A DNA stretch of 64,000 bases from Paramacrobiotus metropolitanus. Its lineage: Eukaryota > Tardigrada > Eutardigrada > Parachela > Macrobiotidae. Numbering within the stretch: position 1 is the stretch's first letter; each line of letters opens with the position of its first letter. Below the pieces are notes generated by a model. The model had not been told where the DNA came from. It did not search any database and was given only the letters and a program-made list of their open reading frames with translations. Positions 56,525-64,000 of the stretch are shown here, in pieces. The stretch covers positions 1-64,000 of the forward strand of contig NW_026570270.1 in assembly GCF_019649055.1 (NCBI RefSeq), read 5' to 3'. The position numbers and the translations under genes are program-made.

Positions 56525-59060
56525 AGCCCGTTTGCGGTTCGAATGTTTTGGCGAAGATTGTTATAACGGCAATGATAATAACAATTTTACTATACGATCT
56601 ACCTCGTCAAGGTGTGTAAATTAATATGATCGACTTTCGTGCGCTCATCTGCGTGGGAACTGCTTTCCCTGACAAGGAATACGTAGATGCCAAATCGCAT
56701 TATACGCGGTAGCTCGGCGTTGGTTCAGGTCTGTGTAAGGCATGAAAGCCGTCTTTTCTGTGTTAGCGTAGGAGGAAGCGGTCCCCAAGGAGTCCATTAA
56801 CGTAAGCATAAGCTGGATTCGGGAAATAATTCTCAGTCAGTAAAATAATAAGCGCAACGATGCACCGCAGATTTACTCATGCTTATCAAAGACGCTATAT
56901 TAAGCACTGCAGCGACACTAGAGGTGGCAAACCTTACCCGGTACTACCGTATAAGGACCTGCGACGCGTCATCGCGGCACACATCAACAACCGGTCGGCT
57001 GTTAGCTGCCATTGGGCTGTTAATCTGTTACCGTTACAACCGGCTTAGCATGCAAAAGAAAAGCAAGATAGAAGCAAATTTGCAACTGTTATTAATTTCC
57101 GGAAATTGGTAGCGTCACCAACTCGTATATTTACCGACAACGATTTATCCAGCCTTTCTCGCAGAAAGTTTATCGACGACGTGGTGCGCCAACTCAGTTG
57201 TCGGAAATCCCTGTTAATGACCGTTGTGATTACTTGTCAATTTCCAGTAAGCGCTAAGTTTTGTCGACGAACTGAAAGCTACAGAGTAAGCGAAGGGCCT
57301 CTATGCTCCAGAAAACGGGATTGTGTCGGTTACGTCGGTCACGCGCTTACAACGCTCGTTTTCCACTCAGATGCCAGTAGATGCAATTCAGTTTCCCGCT
57401 TCGATCCGGTCTTTTAGCGCCAGCCAACAGCGGTGTACAAATTGTATTTCCTTAGTATTAAAGCGATGCTCTTAAAGCATCTCAAGGGGAATTGCTTATA
57501 CAGCGCTTCCAAGGAGCAATCGACTGTTCAGCTTGGAAAAAAGGATGCGAGGTCACGGAGCAGCGATGGCTAAACTTGGAAGCGGAGAAGATGGAAGTAA
57601 GATCAACATATCGGAGCACAGACTGAAATCCGTCCTAGAACGAGACTGATTTTGCGTTAACCTTTCTTAGTTAAATCACATGCGGAATGGACGATTTGCG
57701 TAATTATGGGTGACCACAGAGTTAATTCCATTACAGAAGATAACCGCTGTCCGCGGTTGATAAGCGGCAAGGATTTTTTCCCTGTGCAAATACGATGGAA
57801 GATTCACGAACATGAACGTCATGGATACGTTAGTTTCGTGTTTCCGAACAAACGGTCTCCTGAGATGCTGCACGTGATGCCGGTGGGTGCACCAAGTGGC
57901 CGCCATTTGTACAAAAGAGATGCAGCCTGGAAACACCAAGGTTTTACAATAAGGTTCCCACGCAGTTTGCACAAAACCCCGGTTGGTACACCCTCAAAAT
58001 ATTGCTCACAGCCAAACATAGTGCTGAATTGAATTAGTTTGTGATTGAATTTTATATGCGTGTGGTAGACACCGAGCGTCGATTACAGTGCATTGGCTAT
58101 ACATATACTGCTGATCACACACGACATCGTTAATAATTCTACAATTACAACAACGGTGTCCGAATTTTTCCTCACGTTTGTTGCGGCTTCTTGGCCTGTA
58201 GGAAGCACGGATTCAAGTACTGTTCTACAGCATTACAGCGGTGCGTTTTATAAGCTTAGCCGGCGAGCCTCCCGGTATTGACAAAGTTAGTTAGTGGTGT
58301 ATTTATAAAAAGGAATTATTTTATGTTTATGCGCATCTGCTGGGTTGTTGCGTACCTGTACAAGCCGGTCCGGATGATGAGCACGATAAAGAACAGTGAA
58401 AAATGTAAATTCATGGGGTTACGCCAAACGCCACGCTACGCCTCACTGTTTAAACACGTAACATGCGTTTCGCTGGCTGGTGGCCTGCTGCGCACCTGAT
58501 AATTTAATGAGAATACTTGTAATTGCCTGGCGGATGGTGGCTAGAAAACGGTCGGTGCAGTAAGGGACACTAACTGCGGAGCGCATTTACGCATTGTGGT
58601 AAACGTAGTGTAGTGGCCATCGTGCTCAGCGCTAATATCGCGCTAAATATGCATTAGCTGTACCTTTACGTGCTCATTACACGGACAGGCTTGTACAGAT
58701 ACACTTACCGACTGACAAAGTAGCCAGGTAAATGTCTCGTGTGGGCATCGGATGACAGTGCAAATTATCGGCGGCACATTCCGATTACATTTCCTTAAAA
58801 CAATCAGCACATCCAAAAAACTGCTTGGTAATGCTCGTACATACTGTACTTGCGCGCTTACATATGTACATCTTAATAACCTTAACAGCTTAATCTTATA
58901 AAGCAGACAGTGGTGCGCCGAATGCTGTGTTTTTAGTTGGCAAATGAAACATATCATCGACCGGTGCGCTTGTAATATTTATTAAGTAATTTTATTTATG
59001 CATTTTTTACTGCTATTTGTTTACTGATAATTAATTTGTCGGAACGAGTCAAAAGGCAAA
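56525..59060. other. Spacer receptor 2 to CRP12
   Basis: 2.5 kb with no confident gene. Several frames of 60-108 codons occur between 56.86 and 58.5 kb in GC-richer sequence, the longest at 57706-58032. None has a signal peptide, a family motif or splice-linked neighbours. Confidence 0.4.
57706..58032 (+). CDS. Doubtful 108-codon hypothetical protein
   Basis: Open from ATG to stop with an amino-acid mix that looks coding-like (GKDFFPVQIRWKIHEHERHG, MPVGAPSGRHLYKRDAAWKH), but the opposite strand is also open over much of the length, and no domain is recognised. Could be a real intronless gene, an exon of a larger one, or chance. Confidence 0.22.
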   Translation: MGDHRVNSITEDNRCPRLISGKDFFPVQIRWKIHEHERHGYVSFVFPNKRSPEMLHVMPVGAPSGRHLYKRDAAWKHQGFTIRFPRSLHKTPVGTPSKYCSQPNIVLN

Positions 59061-59640
59061 ATGTTTACGATCGTGGTAGTTGCCTCCCTTTCGCTAATCT
59101 GCTCAGGTCAGTCGAGTGGAATATGCACAAATTGATTGCCCACATCGTATATAGGTCATCCAAATCTCTTTTTCTCGGTGCATTTGTACAATCGCGTATT
59201 CCCTTGAAATATTCTGCAGTTTCTTCGATTTTTATTTGCAGCAATTTCATAACAGAAGCAATGATAATAAAAAGCTAGCCTAAATTGGTTACGAGTATAT
59301 AAATTGTTGTTTTACAGTGACATCTGCTCCATCGGATGCGGCTATTGCATGTGTACATTGTGACTTGGTTTGCGCCAATCCGTTACCAGTCGCCGCCGCT
59401 ACGAATGCCGGTAAGTACGTCAAATAAATAAAATAGTAATATTATCCCAGGCTATTTAAAAAAAATCGTTTGGACCATAATGTTTCGTTGATTGTTGCAG
59501 CAACAAATACACAGTGCGGATGTCATCCATGTCAACCCGTCAATCCGTGTCCGGGACCTATAATTAACCCGGGCGGACCAATCATACTGAACCAAGCTGA
59601 CAGCTCAAACATAATGTGCCCTTTAAACACCGCCGGATAG
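59061..59640 (+). CDS. CRP12: secreted cysteine-rich peptide, Pro/Gly-rich subfamily
   Basis: Exons 59061-59106, 59318-59410, 59501-59640; 279 nt, 92 residues. Signal MFTIVVVASLSLICS. Exon 2 TSAPSDAAIAC with C-x2-C-x3-C (CVH, CDLV, CANP) and AATNAG. Exon 3 NTQCGCHPCQPVNPCPGPII, then a Gly/Asn stretch and MCPLNTAG. Closest to CRP11 (shared CVHCDL and NTQCGC). Confidence 0.86.
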
Positions 59641-60207
59641 CTCTAGACAACAGCATTTAACCTCGAATTTTCTGCATGCGATGAGTGTTTTTAATGCGTT
59701 TTGAAGAGTTTGTTGTCCATATTAGAAGAAAACCTGTTAAAGATTTACCGTTCTGTAAAACAGTTATTAATATGCAAATAAATCCCATGTTAAGCTGTGA
59801 ACTGTAAGTATTGAATTATGTTGCCGTACAGCACACCACGGTGTATCTAGTTTACTGCATGCCGCATTGTTTCAAAAGCTTGGATTACAGCATTCGGTAC
59901 AGAGACACGTGTGAAAAGAAAACCGGTTGTTTTGTTGTTGTTGTGATAACGGTCCACGCAGATTCGATGAAAACGAGATGTGCGTTTTTGACGCCAAACG
60001 CCAAATTCTTAGCACAACGCGGCTTTTCCCATTGCGTGTTTGAACGAATCAAACGGGTTCATATACCAGAGAAATGACTCGAGAGTGTCGATAAATCTAT
60101 ATCACGCGAGTAACATTTCTTTGCTAAAATCAGAAGTGAATTGCATAACTCCAAAAAAATTGGTATCATCAGCTAAACCAGTTCGCATTCTGAGCCACTT
60201 AGTAAAA
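59641..60207. other. Spacer CRP12-CRP13
   Basis: AT-rich; only a chance frame joined to the CRP13 intron was seen. Confidence 0.5.
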
Positions 60208-60772
60208 ATGCATTGCACCTCAGCTGCTCTCCTGTTCCTGTTGGCTCTTGTACATTCTGGTAAGATATCTAATTTCTGTTCCAGGTTTTTCGCCGATCGT
60301 CATTGGTCACAGAAGATCCATAAACGCGCTGCATCGTGTACTTTCGTTGCAGGGAACTGCGGTCCAACGAACCTGGCGTCTCCAATTTCTCCTATTAGCC
60401 AACCTATATGTCCGTATATGTGCAACGTTTTCTGCATGCCACCATGTAAGGAACCGATATGACCTTTATTTAAACTACTGTTTATTAAATGTAATGATAG
60501 CGATCAAATATAATTGTTGTAACATGCTTTGCCATAGAGTACGCATACAGGAGTATGGCAGAGTAGAATATGCAGTTGCACATCGTATTATCCCGTAATG
60601 ATATTAATATGACTGTTCCGGAGGAAACATTTATTTCGCGGCTTCCGGCGCTAATAACGGTTTTGACTTTTCAGCGGTTTCGGTTAACTGTGGATGCGGA
60701 TGCACACAGCCAACCAGTCCGTGTCAGAATGTGGCTGGCGTTGCCAAACCCGTCCCATGTGCTATCGCCTAA
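60208..60772 (+). CDS. CRP13: secreted cysteine-rich peptide, PTNLxSPISPI subfamily
   Basis: Exons 60208-60259, 60353-60445, 60675-60772; 243 nt, 80 residues. Signal MHCTSAALLFLLALVHS. Exon 2 GNCGPTNLASPISPISQPIC with C-x3-C-x3-C (CPYM, CNVF, CMPP) plus one extra early Cys. Exon 3 VNCGCGCTQPTSPCQNVAG and PVPCAIA. CRP14 shares the exon 2 motif, NCGCGCT and the exon lengths, so they are a tandem pair. Confidence 0.86.
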
Positions 60773-61542
60773 TTAAATACAGTACAGTAGTGGGCAGTTC
60801 GTTTTGCAGTTCAACTCACAAAACAATTATAGTTTTTAGATCTTTGTATGTGCATTTGTTATAGAAGTATAGAAACTGTCATAAAACTTGTGGATACTAT
60901 TCTGTACATTTATTCGGTTGATGGCATCCGATATGCAAAGTGGTAGAATGACATTATAAACATTCAGCAAATTGACTGCAGATAAACAGCTGCTGCACGG
61001 TTCTTGCTTGCTTTAGATCTGAGACCATTAAAACTTCATATTTGTTTTCAATATAAACAAATGCAGCTACAGTACATTACAATACATTGCGGCATAAGTA
61101 ACGAATCGATCCATTAAATTCCGCTGCTTTGTTTGTTTTTCCGTAATATAAACGTACGAGCATAACAAATGTTTTTATCTTCGCAATAAATGTACGAGTA
61201 TATTATATGAATTGATGTTGTTGATTACGACTTGTAGATTCAGAAGCACATGCGCCGGTAAAAACCGGTTAGCGTTTGTGTGTAATTGTGTAAGTAATAA
61301 CAATTACTGTTGTTTATGTCGTTCTTCTATGGCATATTCCGTGAAATGTGTTGTGTTTTCCGTTCAAGGCGCACTGCTACGCAGTACACACAGAGCAAAC
61401 AAACAGACGTCGAATTCATTTTTATAACGAGTCGCACTGTTAACCATTCAATTTCTGCTGTTAACAAGAGCTGAAAAGTTAATAAATTGTTTTACGTGAG
61501 AAAACTCTCGGTTACCCAATCTTCCCAAGAAGATTCTGGAAA
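60773..61542. other. Spacer CRP13-CRP14
   Basis: AT-rich, nothing recognised. Confidence 0.5.
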
Positions 61543-62075
61543 ATGGTTTGCAGCGCCTCCATCGCATTCACAAGTATTGGCTTGTTCCTGCTGGCTTCGT
61601 TGCAATCAGGTAAAAACCGTTTTGTCGTTAGTGCATTTTGCACAAATGATGGGGTACTGTACGGTAGTTTAATCATGCTCGACGCGTTACTACGAGGCAT
61701 TCCCTTTGCAGGGTACACTACTGACCCAACGAACTTGGTTTCTCCCATTTCTCCGATCGGAGGACCATGCGGGGTTACCTGCATGATCGCATGTGTTCCG
61801 CCGGGTAAGCGGTCGTTGTTAGTTTTTGCCACTCATTAAACTACAGTAGACTCTTTATATGACCCTTATTTTTTACCCGATCCCACAGTTATATTCGTGG
61901 CGACAGGGAAACCGGTCGGTTGGCGAATACTTGCCGGCGATAACATGTACGCATTAATAAACATTTTGCGTTTGTTGCAGCTGTCCGTATTAACTGTGGA
62001 TGCGGTTGCACGAATCCCTGTCAGACCGGTGTGAAGGTGCCTGGAGGACCTTGCAATATAGCACTACCTCCTTAA
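61543..62075 (+). CDS. CRP14: secreted cysteine-rich peptide, PTNLxSPISPI subfamily
   Basis: Exons 61543-61609, 61712-61804, 61981-62075; 255 nt, 84 residues. Signal MVCSASIAFTSIGLFLLASL. Exon 2 TDPTNLVSPISPIGGPC with C-x3-C-x3-C (CGVT, CMIA, CVPP). Exon 3 INCGCGCTNPCQTGVKVPGG and PCNIALPP. The extra early Cys of CRP13 is absent here (GYTTDP in place of GNCGP). Last member seen before the third receptor. Confidence 0.86.
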
Positions 62076-63705
62076 AAGAAAGATCACATTACCACAGTAT
62101 AATGATGTTATTTTTCAAATAATACTGCGGTGGTGGTGCAAGAAGAAGCAGGAACCGTATTATTTTTGGAGGACTTGATTGTTACCAATGTACAGATTAT
62201 TATAACACAAGAAACGTTCACGGTTTCACCGTAGCGTTGTTTTGGTTCACGGTCGTTAATTACCAATAAAGCATTCGATGTTTATAAAGTATTAGAGTAT
62301 GTCATAACTAACCTTTTTACTCGACAGCTTCCATGATAAGGCGGAAACAGCAAGCATAAGTGATCCATTGAGGAGCACTATTCTGTAAACAGTGTTGGGC
62401 AATCGGTTTACTGGGGAAGGTCTGCTCAAACTGACTGCGACTTAATGCTACCAGTTTCATAGGGAATTATTACGCACCGACCCCATAGTGGCACTGCAGT
62501 TAACGACAACAATACATACTGTGCTGAGCTGGAGACGACAATGCTAACGATTTTGTACTCTCAGTAGTCATGGACCTTTCGATCAGCTGCCTTTACTAGA
62601 ACGTTATGCAAAACTTATCGCAAATTGCAGACGACCGCACAAAGTGATTTACAAATTACGCCCTAAAACTGACAGGTTCCAGTAAGTAATCACCATGGTT
62701 AATGGTAATGCCGTATATCCTAAGGGCTAAGTAACCCGAAATGGAATGGCCGTAATGGTGGATTACACTTTAATCGTGGCATCAATGTAGCGAGACCCGT
62801 GTAAGCTCACAAAACTGAAGAGGAAGCCAACTCATCAGAACTACCTGGGTGTGACCCGTAGTGCAGTTCAGGTGAAGTTTCAAGAATTTGTTATGTGTAT
62901 AATTTGCACAGAATTTGTTAATGTTTTTGACAGCTGGCGTCTACCGACCAGACAAGTACAGGCGCAGTACGGAAGTTGTTAAAGGCGCTAACAACGCGGA
63001 AAACAGCACCGTACGGGAGAAAAAGGACTGTATATTGCGCATATTTATAAGGTGGGATTATCCAGCTGCTTGTGGAGTACGTCAAGCGATCGTTGGAAAT
63101 TTATTCATCTCCTCATGCTTATGATTCGTGGTGACGGCTTCAGTGGGTTCATTACGTAAAAAGCACGTATACTCACGCCCGGATCATTGGTCATATTAAA
63201 AACATGCAGATATATAAGACCACAATGCCGACAAGCGTGAAAAAGTAACGGATGTCATTCGTCGTGCATACTTTATAGATTTTTGGCAGTGCGTGATATG
63301 AAGGAGAAAACAATGCCATCCACTGGGCATTTGACGTTTTCCAGTTCGTGTTCAAGTTGTACACGTCAACCATGAGGGATCGCCTTAGCTGATATTCATA
63401 CGTACACTAATGTTACCGAGTCAGGACTGAAGGATTAAATGCCTTGCTCCTGTGGTGCTAATATGCTTAATCTTTTAATAAACGTTTGGGCTAGCGCTGA
63501 TTGACAGCCACCTAAACTTTAGGACCTTCTTATTATACCAAACTGTGCAGAGTACTTTTAAATTTGGCTGATGGGCTGCATTGTGTTTCGAATGTGGTTA
63601 ACCTTGTTGCATTATTGAAAAGCAGCGTTTCGTGGATCGTATGTTTGAGAGATACGAATATGGGTTAACGATGTTATTTATTACACAATCTTCATCCTTC
63701 GCATA
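62076..63705. other. Spacer CRP14 to receptor 3
   Basis: 1.6 kb, no supported gene. Confidence 0.5.
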
Positions 63706-64000
63706 ATGAACAATACAACAATTACACCCGCATGGGTACTATACCCCCAGTGGTTAGTTCTGTGGTGCGTTCTGACCTTTCTACTTTGTGCCATCGGATT
63801 AATTCTCAACATTCTGCTCGTTTCGGCCATAATCGTTTCACCCGCCCTCCGCCACGGATCGGGCGTGCTGATCGCCCATTCTATCCTGCTGGAAGTGTTT
63901 TTATGTGCGATAGCGTTTCCTCTGGTCACTGCTTCGACGTACACACCCCAGTTTTACGTGTGGTCTAAACCCTTCTGTCAATACACGATGCTGCTATTTT
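63706..64000 (+). CDS. Receptor 3, N-terminal part: rhodopsin-like GPCR, cut by the window end
   Basis: Open frame from ATG at 63706 to the window edge, 98 complete codons. N-terminus MNNTT with a glycosylation site. TM1 about 17-43 with GLILN (Asn35, the TM1 landmark), an intracellular RHGSG turn, TM2 about 53-74 (LIAHSILLEVFLCAIAFPL), then W86 and Cys91 (KPFCQY), the normal Trp and Cys before TM3. The TM2 position usually held by Asp appears to be Glu63. It is not a close relative of receptors 1 and 2; the layout is nearer to Tre1/Moody-type invertebrate receptors, an inference from pattern only. The remainder lies beyond the window. Confidence 0.75.
   Translation, partial: MNNTTITPAWVLYPQWLVLWCVLTFLLCAIGLILNILLVSAIIVSPALRHGSGVLIAHSILLEVFLCAIAFPLVTASTYTPQFYVWSKPFCQYTMLLF

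Noticed and set aside
43918-62075. Peptide genes as knottin- or defensin-type neurotoxin precursors
   Set aside because: The Cys spacing (three-Cys group plus CxCxC) does not match a toxin or defensin framework I know, and there is no dibasic propeptide processing site before the mature part.
1-64000. tRNA, rRNA or CRISPR loci
   Set aside because: I looked for tRNA T-loop words, long conserved rRNA blocks and regularly spaced direct repeats with unique spacers; none was convincing. The direct repeats found are minisatellites or LTRs.

Overview
Animal nuclear DNA with spliced genes, AT-rich spacers and several transposable elements; nothing bacterial (no operons, no Shine-Dalgarno starts). 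Most coding sequence lies in short exons with GT..AG introns, many of them 50-150 bp. The species cannot be named from this window. CUB-trypsin proteases, intronless divergent rhodopsin-like receptors and a MULE-type transposon fit an invertebrate. A tardigrade or another small ecdysozoan is my guess, not a demonstrated result.

Region 1 (about 0.6-22.4 kb) holds four paralogous secreted CUB-plus-trypsin serine protease genes (SP-A to SP-D), all on the minus strand, each with ten exons that I could place to the base. The order is A-type, B-type, A-type, B-type, and the flanking spacers are also repeated, so a two-gene block of roughly 11 kb was duplicated. In the first block (A, B) the His/Asp/Ser triad is complete. 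In the second block each gene has lost one catalytic residue: SP-C has His to Gln and SP-D has Ser to Ala. Both reading frames are still open. A 51-bp minisatellite and a pogo-like MITE sit in introns.

Region 2 (about 22.4-62.1 kb) is the main discovery candidate: 14 small secreted cysteine-rich peptide genes, which I label CRP1-CRP14 (my names). All have the same three-exon design with both introns in phase 1. Exon 1 is a signal peptide, exon 2 carries a three-Cys group, and exon 3 carries a C-x-C-x(1-2)-C-type group. Thirteen are on the plus strand and one (CRP8) is on the minus strand. Neighbouring genes form subfamilies (CRP2-5, 6-7, 8-9, 10-12, 13-14), as expected for tandem duplication. 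Between them lie two intact intronless receptor-like genes (47.4 and 55.5 kb), a receptor pseudogene (45.4 kb) and, at the right edge, the start of a third receptor (63.7 kb). A peptide-ligand/receptor locus is an attractive but unproven reading; antimicrobial or structural secretions are alternatives.

Mobile elements: a MULE-like element (23.15-26.26 kb) with about 182-bp inverted repeats and a perfect 9-bp target duplication; a recent LTR retrotransposon (36.86-43.45 kb, minus orientation) with nearly identical 563/564-bp LTRs, a gag fragment and no visible pol; a 588-bp pogo-like MITE with TA target duplication; and a probable foldback MITE at 9.3-10.05 kb. I saw no tRNA, rRNA or CRISPR array.
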